A stretch of 64,000 nt of DNA from Streptomyces coffeae. Lineage in GTDB: Bacteria; Actinomycetota; Actinomycetes; Streptomycetales; Streptomycetaceae. Both the position numbers and the translations under genes were made by a program. The notes beneath the pieces were generated by a model. That model was given only the letters and a program-made list of their open reading frames with translations. It made no database searches and was not told the origin of the DNA. Where the stretch lies: positions 61,832 to 125,831 of the forward strand of contig NZ_JAERRF010000024.1 in the NCBI RefSeq assembly GCF_016741875.1, in the 5' to 3' direction. This document shows, piece after piece, positions 14,980 to 24,378 of this stretch; within the stretch, counting starts at the first letter, position 1; each line of letters starts with the position of its first letter.

Positions 14980-16095
14980 ATGACCACATCGGCAGCGTCC
15001 TCCTCCGAACCCTCCCGCAACGACAAAACGGCCCTGACGAACGTACGGATCTTCGACGGTCGGCAACTGCAGGCTCCAGGAACGGTGGTCATCGACGGCG
15101 ACCGGCTCGGCACCGACCCTGCGGGCGCACGGGTGGTCGACGGTGGCGGTGCCATTCTGCTGCCCGGCTTGATCGATGCTCACGTCCACGTGTCCGGTGC
15201 CGAGGACCTGCGGCGACTGTGCGAGTACGGGGTCACCACGGCCCTGGACATGGCCGCTTGGCCCCCGGCGCTGGTCGACTCCCTGCGGAACATGCCGGGG
15301 CTGACCGACATCCGTAGCGCGGGCATCCTCGCCATCAGTGCGGGCGGTACGCACGCCACGATGCGTGGGATGCCCGAGGACAGCATCGTGACCGGGCCCG
15401 CCGACGCGGAACGGTTCGTCGTCGCCAGGGTGGCCGAAGGCTCGGATTACATCAAGGTCGTCGCTGATCGCCCCGGCGCCGAGGGACTCGACCAGCCGAC
15501 CCTCAACGCATTGGTGGCGGCCGCCCACGCTCACCGCAAGGCAGTTGTCGCACACGCGGCTGACTCCGGTGCCTACGCGATGGCGCAGGAGGCGGGCGCC
15601 GACATCATCACCCACGTACCGATGGACCAAGCACTCGACGCGGAAGCCGTGGCCCGTATGGTCGCTGACGAGCGCGTCACCGTTCCCACCCTCACCATGA
15701 TGGAGGCGATCGTCGAAAAGGCCGGGAACATGGCTCCGGCCTACGGTCCGGCGCGTGCCGGCGTCACTGCCCTCTACCAGGCGGGCGTACCCGTCCTCGC
15801 AGGCACCGACGCCAACCGCACCCCCGGCTCGCCCGCGAACGTCCCGCACGGCATGAGCCTCCACCACGAACTGGAACTCCTGGTGGACGCCGGACTGACC
15901 ACTGTGGACGCCCTGCGCGCCGCGACCGGACTGCCCGCACTGCACTTCGGTCTTGCGGACCGAGGCGTCATCGAACCCGGCCTGCGCGCCGACCTCGTAC
16001 TGATCGACGGCGACCCGGTCGCGGACATCCGTGCCACTCGACACCTGCAACGCATTTGGTGTGGAGGTGTTGAACACGGTCCGGCGCAGGGGTGA
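14980..16095 (+). CDS. Amidohydrolase-superfamily protein (imidazolonepropionase-like)
   Basis: The 371-residue metal-dependent hydrolase has LLPGLIDAHVHVSG with the paired His metal ligands near the N-terminus, DYIKVVAD (the Lys that is often carboxylated), AVVAHAADSGAYAMAQEAGAD with a third metal His, ITHVPMD with the fourth, and VLAGTDANRT with the catalytic Asp. The end is the typical GLRADLVLIDGDPVADI beta-sandwich strand. Substrates in this group include imidazolonepropionate, N-acyl or peptide-like amides and lactams, so the true substrate is unknown. AGGAG sits seven bases before ATG 14980. It follows the exporter after 200 bases and precedes a decayed region. Confidence 0.8.
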   Translation: MTTSAASSSEPSRNDKTALTNVRIFDGRQLQAPGTVVIDGDRLGTDPAGARVVDGGGAILLPGLIDAHVHVSGAEDLRRLCEYGVTTALDMAAWPPALVDSLRNMPGLTDIRSAGILAISAGGTHATMRGMPEDSIVTGPADAERFVVARVAEGSDYIKVVADRPGAEGLDQPTLNALVAAAHAHRKAVVAHAADSGAYAMAQEAGADIITHVPMDQALDAEAVARMVADERVTVPTLTMMEAIVEKAGNMAPAYGPARAGVTALYQAGVPVLAGTDANRTPGSPANVPHGMSLHHELELLVDAGLTTVDALRAATGLPALHFGLADRGVIEPGLRADLVLIDGDPVADIRATRHLQRIWCGGVEHGPAQG

Positions 16096-16189
16096 TCGAG
16101 CCGGTGTGCTGCTCGCCGTGGGGCCCTGCCGGTGGCCCATCCCACTCACGGGGGCCTGGCGTTGATGGGGTTACCGGAACGTGGTCGCC

Positions 16190-16347
16190 GGCTGTGTTCG
16201 CTTCGGCCTTGATCGCACCCAACGCTTGTTGAGCACGCAGAGCCTCATCTCGCTCCCCGCGCGAGCCGAACGTGTACTCCCATCCGCTCCAGGTCGCGAA
16301 CCTGTTGCAGCGAGTACCCCGACTCTCTGGCGACATCGACTGTCCGG
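16190..16347 (-). pseudogene. Relic of a MerR/TioE-like regulator
   Basis: The minus strand reads RTVDVARESGYSLQQVRDLE, a classic MerR helix-turn-helix, then loses frame and continues as DEALRAQQALGAIKAEANT in the next frame. The start, the rest of the DNA-binding domain and the effector domain are missing. It is therefore a frameshifted fragment rather than a working gene. Confidence 0.5.
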
Positions 16348-17081
16348 AGCAGTACCCGTTGTGAACCGCTCACCGGCCCGTCCATCAGCCAACCCCACAT
16401 CAGCACTTGAAGGTGATGCTTGAACCATGAGTAGGGAACGGCCGCCGACCGTGTGCTGCCGCACCCGGTATACGGCGCGCTCAGCTGGATCTCTTTCGTC
16501 AATCCCGGCGAGAGGACAACGGACACCGTTGTACAGCTTCTGCGCGCCGCTCATAACGCCGCTCGTGCCCGGTTCGCGCGGCGACACGAACCGGGGCAGC
16601 CGCCACGCAGTCGGGACACTCCAGCAGGATGAGACGAGGCCTCCCCGCCCCTCCGGACAGGGCCACTTGCCCTGCTGACGGGTCCGGCTGGCGGTCGGAG
16701 GCGAGCGTCATCATGAAGCCGCGCAGCAGGAAGGCTCCTTCGGCCTTGACCAGGAGCTGGCCACCGTGGTCGAAGCGGTAGAAGTAGCCGTCGGGACCGG
16801 CGTTGACGCAGCTCGGCGAAGGTCGTGATGCCGAGGTCCTTGTGTACGGCCACGACCCAGACGGTCCCGCTGCAGAAACCACACCCAGGGCCCACAGGTC
16901 CGGTGAGGACTCGTCCGCGTAGATACCGCGTCCGTCCAGCGCCGCAGCCGCGAAGGCGGCCGGCGTGGTCAGCCTTTGTCACTTTGGAACGGTTGGCAGC
17001 AATAACGTCGTCAAACCCCGGTCACGGGGTGCACCGGGCCTCGATGAGCTTGTCCTGACCACCATGCAGTGTGCACTCGGG
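16348..17081. other. Decayed intergenic stretch without an intact gene
   Basis: No intact gene is supportable. On the minus strand between about 16980 and 16600, pieces in different frames look protein-like (TVWVVAVHKDLGITTFAEL, then GYFYRFDHGGQLLVKAEGAF), suggesting one or two frameshifted genes whose family I do not recognise. Together with the MerR relic this marks an eroded island boundary. Confidence 0.3.
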
Positions 17082-18584
17082 TCATGATCCAAGAAGTGCG
17101 CGAGCCTGCACGGCCAGCCACAGCTCGGCGATATCGCGTGTATCGGTCACATTGTGTCCGGTGATCGCCTCGACCTTACGGATCCGGTACAGGACGGTCT
17201 GCCGGTGCACATGGAGTACATCGGCCGTCTTCTGCCAGGAGCGCTGGTTCTCGAGGAATGCCTCGAGCGTCCGCAACAGCTCCGTCTCGTGCACCCGCTC
17301 GTACTCTATGAGCGCGCCTAGCACGCGCGTCACCAGGGCGGTGGCGTCGTCGATTCCCGCGACGCCCAGCAACGGCGTTGCGTCGCCGTACCGGACGGTG
17401 CGCGAGGTGACCGAAGTCGCCGCGCGGGCCGCCCAGCTTGCCTCACGCGAGGCTTCCGGGACCCGTTCGACGGTCCGGATCGGGCCACTGATCCCTGCCA
17501 GGGCTTCTCCGCCGAGGTTCGAGCGGATCAGCGCATGGACCGTGTCGTCTTCGACGCAGAACACGTAGAGCACGCCTGACCGGTGTACCACGAGATGGGG
17601 TACTCCGTTGCGCCAAAGCGCGATGTGGAACTCTCGCAGCTTCGCGATGGCATCGGAGGTGATCGCAAAGAGGGTCGCCTTGGAGACGTTCAGGTCGAAG
17701 GCCTTCAGCTGACGACGTCCGCTGCGCTCGTCGAGCCGCCCCTCCATCAGCTGCGCCAGCAGTTCGGCACCCAGCCGACGACGGTGCTCGATACTGATCA
17801 ACGACTGGGACAGCTCCAGAGCGATCACGGTCACCGCGTGCTGCATGAGTATGGCGTCGAGCGCGTTGCGCCCACCCGAAACGAGGACGAGGACCGCGCT
17901 CGACTGTGTCGGGATATCCATCAGTCTCATCTCACGCCCGTCCTCGAGCGGGACTGCGAAGGCCCCCGCTCGCAGGTCTGAGGAATCGGACGTGGATCGG
18001 CGCAGCGCGTCGGTGAGTGTGGGGTCGAGGCGCGGGTCTTGCGGGTACCAGGGCTGCGCGGACCCGCGGTGACAGACGTGGACCTCGCAGCCCAGTTGCT
18101 GGGAGAGTGCCTGCGAAAGCGCCGAGGACTCCCGGTGACTTGTCAGCGTCCGCTGCATGAGGTGGTAGATCCGCTCCGTACGGATCAGCCGATCGGACTC
18201 CTCGAGAAGGTTGGCGACCGCAACGGCGCGGGAGATCGCGACGAACGGCATGGGAAAATGAACGGTCAGGACGCTGAACCCCAGCTGCTCACTCGCCTCG
18301 GCGAGCTCGCTGGTGAGTGGCGGGCAGTACATCCGCTCCCCGATCGCCAAACCGCTGGCGCCGACGTCCGCCAACCGTTCGATGAGGGCCCGCTGCCCGG
18401 CGCCGTCGGCGGGAAACGACATGCCGTTGGTCATCAGGAGCTCGCCACCGGCGAGCCACCGCCAGGGCTCAGGCAGGTCGGATGTATGGGTCCACGAGAC
18501 CTCCCGATCGAGCCCGCCCGTACCGGATTGCAGGTGCAGCCGCAGATGTGGCATCTCCAGCAGATCCGCGATCGTGATCGCCAC
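17082..18584 (-). CDS. PucR-family transcriptional regulator
   Basis: The 500-residue product opens with the PucR ligand domain (ITIADLLEMPHLRLHLQSGT, then SDLPEPWRWLAGGELLMTNG), continues through a GGDEF-like central region, and ends in a PucR-type helix-turn-helix: LLRTLEAFLENQRSWQKTA, LHVHRQTVLYRIRKVE. Such regulators respond to nitrogenous metabolites such as purines, allantoin or polyamines. The start is uncertain: GTG 18584 lies directly before the domain and downstream of TACGAT as a possible leaderless -10, while GTG 18599 and upstream starts are also open. It is divergent from the GMC oxidoreductase operon, which is its likely target. Inverted repeats occur near both genes. Confidence 0.82.
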   Translation of the reverse strand: MAITIADLLEMPHLRLHLQSGTGGLDREVSWTHTSDLPEPWRWLAGGELLMTNGMSFPADGAGQRALIERLADVGASGLAIGERMYCPPLTSELAEASEQLGFSVLTVHFPMPFVAISRAVAVANLLEESDRLIRTERIYHLMQRTLTSHRESSALSQALSQQLGCEVHVCHRGSAQPWYPQDPRLDPTLTDALRRSTSDSSDLRAGAFAVPLEDGREMRLMDIPTQSSAVLVLVSGGRNALDAILMQHAVTVIALELSQSLISIEHRRRLGAELLAQLMEGRLDERSGRRQLKAFDLNVSKATLFAITSDAIAKLREFHIALWRNGVPHLVVHRSGVLYVFCVEDDTVHALIRSNLGGEALAGISGPIRTVERVPEASREASWAARAATSVTSRTVRYGDATPLLGVAGIDDATALVTRVLGALIEYERVHETELLRTLEAFLENQRSWQKTADVLHVHRQTVLYRIRKVEAITGHNVTDTRDIAELWLAVQARALLGS

Positions 18585-18608
18585 GATGTAATCGTACACA
18601 GGCACGTT

Positions 18609-18622
18609 ACAAGAATGCTTGT
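18609..18622. promoter_or_regulatory. Inverted repeat upstream of the PucR gene
   Basis: ACAAG-AATG-CTTGT forms a 5-bp inverted repeat with a 4-nt spacer, about 25 bases upstream of the chosen PucR start. GGCACGTT (18601-18608) directly adjoins it and recurs at 18980 in front of the divergent operon. An autoregulatory site is possible. Confidence 0.4.
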
Positions 18623-18968
18623 GCGTCTGCACAATCGGGAGAGGCCGACCGAGCCGACCGTCGTGATCACACCCTGGGGCGAGACGCTGCTCGGTGCCCC
18701 CGCGACGGCAACGGTCCTCGATACGAAGCCTCGGGCGCAGCGCTGAGCTGTCCGCATTGCGCCCCCGTGTTCCGGCTGTCCCGGTCTGCCTCCCGGAATC
18801 CACATGAGGAGGAGCCTGCCCGAGCTTCACTCGGGATCGGCGCTCGCACCCCTGATCTGCGGTCTGCGTCGGATGCCTCCGATGCCCGGCGACGCACCCT
18901 TTCGTCCGTCATCGACGGGGACCTCGGCCATACCGGCGCGGAGGCCTTGAGTCCCATCGCAGGGCACC

Positions 18969-19004
18969 GTTTTGGATATGGCACGTTGTGCATTTGCTCA
19001 AAAC
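18969..19004. promoter_or_regulatory. Nested inverted repeats, candidate operator of the GMC operon
   Basis: GTTTTG (18969-18974) and CAAAAC (18999-19004) flank an inner GCAC-GTT-GTGC repeat (18981-18991). The block GGCACGTT (18980-18987) is shared with the site next to PucR at 18601. It lies about 180 bases before the GMC start. Binding by the PucR protein is inferred from position only. Confidence 0.4.
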
Positions 19005-19183
19005 AGAGGGGCTCGCTTGTGGCGGATGCACCTGGTGCCGTTGGGCTTGGGCCGAAGCATTCTGGGGGCGGGTCATCCGACCCCCTGGTCCGGTCGGCAC
19101 CGGCGAGTCGACCGGACCGGCGGCGTCCACCGACATGGGTGCGAACGCACCCAAAGCGGACTGAGCGAGCGGGAGAGTTACTG

Positions 19184-20815
19184 ATGAACACGCAGCATGG
19201 TCACGGGGATGCGGATGTGCTCATCGTGGGGGCCGGCGCCTCCGGTGGGGTGGCGGCCCTGGAGCTGGCCGGCCGCGGGTTTCGTGTGGTCTGCCTGGAA
19301 CAGGGCGACTGGGCTCTTCCCGATGACTTCACGGGCGGCAAGCCCGAGTGGGAGCTGACCCGCCTCAAGCAGTGGCACCCCAGCCCGAATGTGCGCGGGC
19401 GGGAGAGCGACTACCCGGTCGACACCAAGCAGAGCCCGATCGAGCCGTTGATGTTCAACGGCGTGGGCGGCAGCACCATCATGTTCTCCGGGCACTGGGT
19501 CCGGGCACTTCCCTCCGACTTCCGGGTCCGGACTCTCGACGGGGTCGCGGATGACTGGCCGTTCAGCTACGAGGACCTGCGGCCGTTCTACGACGAGGTC
19601 ACCCACCACATCGGGGCGTCCGGACTCGACGGCGACCCGGCGTACCCGGACCCGCACACGTTCCCGCTGCCGCCGATGCCGATCGGCAAGTACGGCCTCG
19701 CCGCGGCGAAGGGCATGGACAAGCTCGGCTGGCACTGGTGGCCCGCCCCGAACGCCATCGCGTCGCGTAAGTTCAAGAACCGGCCCGCGTGCCTGCGGTA
19801 CGGCGCCTGCGAGTCGGGATGCCCGACCGGAGCGAAGGCGAGCACCGACTTCACACACTGGCGCGACGCGATCGCCGCCGGTGCTGTGCTGGTGACCGGG
19901 GCCCGGGTGCGGCAGCTCACGGTCGACAACCGGGGACTGGTGACCGGCGCCGAGTACGTCGACCGCACGGGAGTCGTGCGCCACCAGGCCGCAGGCGTGA
20001 CCGTGTTGGCCGCCAACGGGATCGGCACCCCACGGCTGTTGCTCAACTCGGCCTCCGCGCAGTTCCCCGACGGTCTGGCAAACTCCTCGGGGCTGGTCGG
20101 CAAGCGGCTGATGGTGCATCCCTACGCCTCGGTGTACGGGACCTACGAGGACGAGCTCGAGAGCTGGCTCGGCCCGACCGGGCAGGCACTGCAATCGATG
20201 CAGTTCTACGAGACCGACACCAGCCGCGGGTTTGTGCGCGGGGCGAAATGGAACCTGATGCCGACCGGCGGCCCACTCACCCACACCGTGTGGGAACCGG
20301 GCGAGGACTGGCGCGAGGCCTTCGGGCCCGCCTTCCACACCCGGTTGCGCACAACCTTCGGCCGGTACACCGAGTGGGGGATCACCACCGAGGACCTGCC
20401 CGAGGACCACAACGAGGTCGTCCTCGACCCGGGCGGCGCCACAGACTCCGACGGCATTCCAGCGCCCAAGATTCGCTACACCATCAGCGAGAACACCGAA
20501 CGCATGCTCACGTTCCATGTCGACCGGGCGGTCGAGGCCCACCTGGCCGCGGGCGCGACGTCGGTGAACCCCATCCCCGTCGTCCGGGAAAGCGGCTGGC
20601 ACCTCCTGGGCACCACGCGCATGGGCACCGATCCCGCCACCTCCGTCGTCGACGAGTACGGCCGCGTGCACGATGTGCCCAACCTTTTCATCATCGACGG
20701 GAGCGTGTTCGTCACCTCGACCGGCGTCAACCCGACCGCGACCATCATGGCGGTCGCGCTGCGGTCGATGCGCCACCTCGCCGACAACCGCCACCACCAG
20801 ACCACCGCCGAGTGA
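19184..20815 (+). CDS. GMC-family flavoprotein oxidoreductase, large subunit
   Basis: The 543-residue protein carries an N-terminal FAD-binding VLIVGAGASGGVAALELAG motif, a VGGSTIMFSGHWVR block, a Cys-rich LRYGACESGCPTGAKAS segment, and the C-terminal GMC signature with the active-site His of SGWHLLGTTRMG and the Asn of GVNPTATIMA. Enzymes of this group oxidise alcohol groups of sugars, choline-like compounds or other alcohols. The partner gene downstream resembles the small subunit of gluconate 2-dehydrogenase, which supports a two-subunit dehydrogenase. GGGAGAG precedes ATG 19184. It is the first gene of the operon facing away from PucR. Confidence 0.85.
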   Translation: MNTQHGHGDADVLIVGAGASGGVAALELAGRGFRVVCLEQGDWALPDDFTGGKPEWELTRLKQWHPSPNVRGRESDYPVDTKQSPIEPLMFNGVGGSTIMFSGHWVRALPSDFRVRTLDGVADDWPFSYEDLRPFYDEVTHHIGASGLDGDPAYPDPHTFPLPPMPIGKYGLAAAKGMDKLGWHWWPAPNAIASRKFKNRPACLRYGACESGCPTGAKASTDFTHWRDAIAAGAVLVTGARVRQLTVDNRGLVTGAEYVDRTGVVRHQAAGVTVLAANGIGTPRLLLNSASAQFPDGLANSSGLVGKRLMVHPYASVYGTYEDELESWLGPTGQALQSMQFYETDTSRGFVRGAKWNLMPTGGPLTHTVWEPGEDWREAFGPAFHTRLRTTFGRYTEWGITTEDLPEDHNEVVLDPGGATDSDGIPAPKIRYTISENTERMLTFHVDRAVEAHLAAGATSVNPIPVVRESGWHLLGTTRMGTDPATSVVDEYGRVHDVPNLFIIDGSVFVTSTGVNPTATIMAVALRSMRHLADNRHHQTTAE

Positions 20816-20825
20816 GGACACCGTG

Positions 20826-21218
20826 ATGCTTGATTCCGACCAGCGACGTACCTTCGCCGCACTCGCCGACGTACTGATTCCCGGGTCCGATCTCGGGCCC
20901 TCGGCTACCGCCGCAGGTGTGCCGGACGCGCTGCTCGACCAGGTGCTCGGCTACCGGCCGGACCTGGTCGAACGGTTCGCCGAGGCGGTTGCCTGGTGCA
21001 CGGACAAGGACCCGGAAGCTGCTCTGGACGCGCTCTCCGTGCAGCAGCCCGAGCAGTTCCAGGCCCTCACTGTGCTGACCGCGGGCGCCTATTTCCTGAG
21101 CCCCCAGGTGAAGGCCGCGCTTGCCTACGACGCTCCGCCGCGCACGGCCCGCGACGACGTCGACTCCTACATCGACATATTGGCCACCGTCGTCGATCGC
21201 GGCTTCGCGACGCGTTGA
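20826..21218 (+). CDS. Gluconate 2-dehydrogenase subunit 3-like small subunit
   Basis: The 130-residue helical protein starts LDSDQRRTFAALADVLIPG, the typical opening of the gluconate 2-dehydrogenase subunit 3 family, and has a central helix with DALSVQQPEQFQALTVLTAG and a terminal DDVDSYIDILATVVDRG. Family members assist or anchor the GMC flavoprotein encoded next to them. No signal peptide is visible, whereas many homologues carry a Tat leader. It begins ten bases after the large-subunit stop codon; GTG 20823 and ATG 20826 are both possible starts, and the ATG has better spacing from AGGA. Assignment rests on the pairing as much as on motif similarity. Confidence 0.72.
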   Translation: MLDSDQRRTFAALADVLIPGSDLGPSATAAGVPDALLDQVLGYRPDLVERFAEAVAWCTDKDPEAALDALSVQQPEQFQALTVLTAGAYFLSPQVKAALAYDAPPRTARDDVDSYIDILATVVDRGFATR

Positions 21219-21320
21219 GCTCGCGGCCTGTGCATGCGCACAACCAGGTCAGCGTGGTTCTGAAGCAGTGAAACCGGTGTGCCCGAGGTGGCCGCACCGG
21301 GCGTGAACCCAGGAACACGA

Positions 21321-22862
21321 ATGAAGGATTCCAAGATGATCGAGGCGCAATCACAGAGCCCGGTGGTTTCCCTGGGAGACGGCCTGGCATCAGCCGGTGG
21401 GGAGACCGCGGTGTTGACGCACTTCGTCAACGGTGCCGGCTGGAAGGGCACCGGGACGCAGACACATCCGGTCTTCAACCCCGCGACGGGACAGCCGATC
21501 GCACAGGCGCTGTGCGGCACGTCGGCCGATGTCGACGAGGCGGTGGCCGCTGCCAAGGCGGCGTTCCCCGGCTGGCGGCAACGGACACCGAAGGACCGCG
21601 CCGACGTGCTGCTCGGGGCCGCGGCGGTGCTGGAAGCCAACGCCGAGGAGCTGGCGCACCTGGAGTCGGTCAACGCCGGCAAGCCGATGCCGCTGGCCCG
21701 CGATGATGTCGCCGGGACGATCGACACACTGCGGTTCATGGCTGGTGCGGTCCGGGCGCAGCTGAGTCTGAGTGCCGGAGAGTACGTCGCCGGCCGCACG
21801 TCGATGATCGTGCGGGAGCCGGTCGGGGTAGTGGCCGCGATCACGCCGTGGAACTACCCGCTGCTCACGGCGGCGTGGAAGATCGCGCCGATCCTGGCGG
21901 TTGGCAACACCTGCGTATTGAAGCCGTCGGAGCAGACACCTCTGACCGCGCTGCGCATGGCTGAGCTGCTTGCCGAGGTGTTCCCGGCAGGGGTGCTCAA
22001 CGTCGTCACCGGTACCGGATCGGTGGTCGGCGAGGCGCTCGCCACTCACCCTGACGTCGCGTTGGTGTCGGTGACGGGCAGTGTGCGGAGCGGACAGGCG
22101 GTGGCCGGTGCGGCCGCGACCACGCTCAAGCGTGTGCACCTCGAGCTCGGCGGTAAGGCACCGGTCATGGTGTTCGCGGACGCCGACCTGGACGCGGTCG
22201 CCGAAGGCATCCGGTTCGCCGGCTTCGGCAACTCGGGCCAGGACTGCGGCGCGGCCTGCCGGATCCTCGTGGAGCAGTCCGTCCACGACGAGTTGCTGGA
22301 GCGTCTTCTGCCCCGGGTGGAGTCGCTGGTCGTGGGTGACCCGGCGGCCGGGGACCACATCGAGATGGGACCGCTTGTCTCGAAGACCCACCGCGACAGC
22401 GTGCTCGGCTTCCTCGACCGTGCCTTCGCGGAGGGTGCGCGGGCGGCGACCGGCGGGAGGGCCCCGGAAGGCGACGGCTACTTCGTGCTTCCGACGGTGC
22501 TGGTGGACCTCCCGGACGGTGCCGAGTGCACCCGAGAGGAGATCTTCGGGCCCGTGGTCACCGTGGAGACCTTCGCCGATGAGGATGGAGCGGTCGAGGC
22601 GGCCAATCGCACCGCCTATGGGCTGTCCGCCTCGGTCTGGACCGAGAACGCCCGCCGCGCCGCCGATCTGCCCGGGAGGCTGGACTTCGGCACGGTGTGG
22701 GTCAACGACCACCTCGCGTTCGCCACCGAGATGCCGTGGGGCGGGTTCAAGTCCTCCGGCTACGGACGCGACCTGTCGGCGTATGCGCTCGATGACTACT
22801 CGCGTACCAAGCACGTGATGTTCAACCGGGCTGGAAACGCCGACGCACGGGAGCAGTCATGA
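21321..22862 (+). CDS. NAD(P)-dependent aldehyde dehydrogenase (aminobutyraldehyde/betaine-aldehyde type)
   Basis: The 513-residue enzyme has full ALDH architecture: PVGVVAAITPWNYPLLTAAW in the cofactor domain, LKPSEQTPLTALRMAELL, the catalytic Glu in VHLELGGKAP, the catalytic Cys region FGNSGQDCGAACRI, and EEIFGPVVTVETF. The closest described relatives by motif are gamma-aminobutyraldehyde and betaine-aldehyde dehydrogenases. It should oxidise the aldehyde made by the GMC enzyme to an acid. ATG 21321 has AGGA upstream; ATG 21336 is an alternative. The stop codon overlaps the permease start as ATGA, so the two are co-translated. Confidence 0.85.
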   Translation: MKDSKMIEAQSQSPVVSLGDGLASAGGETAVLTHFVNGAGWKGTGTQTHPVFNPATGQPIAQALCGTSADVDEAVAAAKAAFPGWRQRTPKDRADVLLGAAAVLEANAEELAHLESVNAGKPMPLARDDVAGTIDTLRFMAGAVRAQLSLSAGEYVAGRTSMIVREPVGVVAAITPWNYPLLTAAWKIAPILAVGNTCVLKPSEQTPLTALRMAELLAEVFPAGVLNVVTGTGSVVGEALATHPDVALVSVTGSVRSGQAVAGAAATTLKRVHLELGGKAPVMVFADADLDAVAEGIRFAGFGNSGQDCGAACRILVEQSVHDELLERLLPRVESLVVGDPAAGDHIEMGPLVSKTHRDSVLGFLDRAFAEGARAATGGRAPEGDGYFVLPTVLVDLPDGAECTREEIFGPVVTVETFADEDGAVEAANRTAYGLSASVWTENARRAADLPGRLDFGTVWVNDHLAFATEMPWGGFKSSGYGRDLSAYALDDYSRTKHVMFNRAGNADAREQS

Positions 22863-24304
22863 GTGAGCACAAGGCCGGGCGGCCAGAGTCCGCCTCCGGC
22901 ATCGAGTCGGAGACGATCCAGCCGATCCCGCTCGACCAGCGGCATGGCACGAACCGGGACATGTTCACGATCTGGTTCGGCACGAACATCATGATCCTGG
23001 CCATTGTCACCGGAGGTCTTTCCACCACTCTGCTCGGCCAGCCGGCCTGGTCGGCCGCGCTGGGGATCATCGTCGGGAACCTGTTCGGTGCGATCTTCAT
23101 GGCGCTGCACTCCGCCCAGGGGCCACGGCTCGGGGTCCCTCAAATGGTCCAAACCAAGGGGCAGTTCGGTTCCTGGGGTGCGCTGCTGATCGTCCTGATC
23201 GTGGTGGTCATGTACGTCGGGTTCTTCATCTCGATCCTGGTCTTCGGAGGACAGTCGCTGGCGTCGGTGGTTCCGCACCTGAGCAGCAAGGCCGGCATTG
23301 TGCTGCTCGCGGCGGCCAGCGTCGCGGCCACGATCTGGGGCTACAGTCTGATCCACGCCTATGCGCGGATCATGAGCTACGCCTCGGGTGCCGTCCTGCT
23401 CCTGGCGTTCATCTGGGCGTTCGTCGTCCATCCGGTGCCGCACACCTTCTTCGGCACCGGTGGGGCCACCCTGTCCGGGTTCATGAGCACCGTGTCAGTG
23501 GCCTCGGTCTGGCAGATCGCCTACGCGCCGTACGTCTCGGACTACTCCCGTTACATGCCGGCCAAGACCGGCTCCAAGCCGGCGTTCTGGATGAGCTACT
23601 GGGGCACGAGCATCGGCTCGATCCTGCCCATGTTCCTGGGCGCGGGCATCGGGCTGCTCATGCCCGACGCGGACCCCATCGCCGCCTTGACCGAGGCAAC
23701 CGCCGGGATCAGCCTGCTGGTCGTGGGCGTGTTCAGCATTGGGGTCGCCGCGACGAACGCGATGAACCTGTACTGCGGCACCCTGTGCACGATCACGATC
23801 GTGCAGACCTTCCTGCCGCGCTTCACGGCTCGCAGCCGCGCACGTGCGGTGATCGCGACCGGACTGTGCACCATCGCACTCACCGTGGCCCTCACCTCCG
23901 GGAGCGACTTCGTCGCCACGTACAACAACTTCCTCACCCTGCTGCTCGGCTCCCTGGTCCCGTGGACCGCGGTCAACCTGGTCGACTTCTACCTGGTGCG
24001 CCACGGTGACTATGTCGTCGAGGACTTCTTCGAGCGCGACGGCGGTCGCTACGGCCGGGTGAACTGGCCCGCGGTGCTCTGCTACCTGATCGGTGTCGCG
24101 GTGCAGATCCCGTTCATGATCATCGGGACCGCCTACACCGGCCCGATCGCCAAGGCGCTCGGCAACACCGACATCTCCTTCATCGCGGGCCTGCTCCTCG
24201 TCTCGCCGTTGTACTACTTCACGGTGAAGGCCTCGGCCCGGCTGCGGACGGCCGTGGCTGTCGAGGAGGTCCCCGCGCTCGTCCACGGCGAAACCGGAGC
24301 CTGA
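22859..24304 (+). CDS. NCS1-family permease (cytosine/purine/allantoin type)
   Basis: The 481-residue protein has about 12 membrane segments and the NCS1 signatures: an N-terminal HGTNRDMFTIWFGTNIMILA helix, GPRLGVPQMVQTKGQFG, ASVWQIAYAPYVSDYSRYMP, and NNFLTLLLGSLVPWTAVNLVDFY. These permeases import small nitrogenous solutes such as cytosine, purines, hydantoins or allantoin by H+ or Na+ symport. The start overlaps the aldehyde dehydrogenase stop codon. Its place between a dehydrogenase and a ureohydrolase suggests it brings in the guanidino or amino compound that the operon degrades; this is inference. Confidence 0.87.
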   Translation: MSEHKAGRPESASGIESETIQPIPLDQRHGTNRDMFTIWFGTNIMILAIVTGGLSTTLLGQPAWSAALGIIVGNLFGAIFMALHSAQGPRLGVPQMVQTKGQFGSWGALLIVLIVVVMYVGFFISILVFGGQSLASVVPHLSSKAGIVLLAAASVAATIWGYSLIHAYARIMSYASGAVLLLAFIWAFVVHPVPHTFFGTGGATLSGFMSTVSVASVWQIAYAPYVSDYSRYMPAKTGSKPAFWMSYWGTSIGSILPMFLGAGIGLLMPDADPIAALTEATAGISLLVVGVFSIGVAATNAMNLYCGTLCTITIVQTFLPRFTARSRARAVIATGLCTIALTVALTSGSDFVATYNNFLTLLLGSLVPWTAVNLVDFYLVRHGDYVVEDFFERDGGRYGRVNWPAVLCYLIGVAVQIPFMIIGTAYTGPIAKALGNTDISFIAGLLLVSPLYYFTVKASARLRTAVAVEEVPALVHGETGA

Positions 24305-24378
24305 GCACACCGGTGCGCCGGGCACCTGACCCGGCTCCCCCGTCGCAGCTTGCCCCCCATCTTGATCGGAGTCACTCC

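Larger units (their letters stand above)
18585..19183. other. Divergent control region between PucR and the GMC operon
   Basis: This 599-base gap has no convincing gene; long open frames continue in from both sides but lack family similarity. It contains the two inverted-repeat elements listed separately, and is less GC-rich around 18965-19010 than elsewhere, as expected for a promoter region. Confidence 0.5.

Noticed and set aside
14980..16095. Amidohydrolase as the missing ACMS decarboxylase
   Set aside because: Its motifs (HVHVSG, VVAHA, GTDAN, ADLVLIDGDP) are those of the imidazolonepropionase-like group with a beta-sandwich end, not the ACMSD group.
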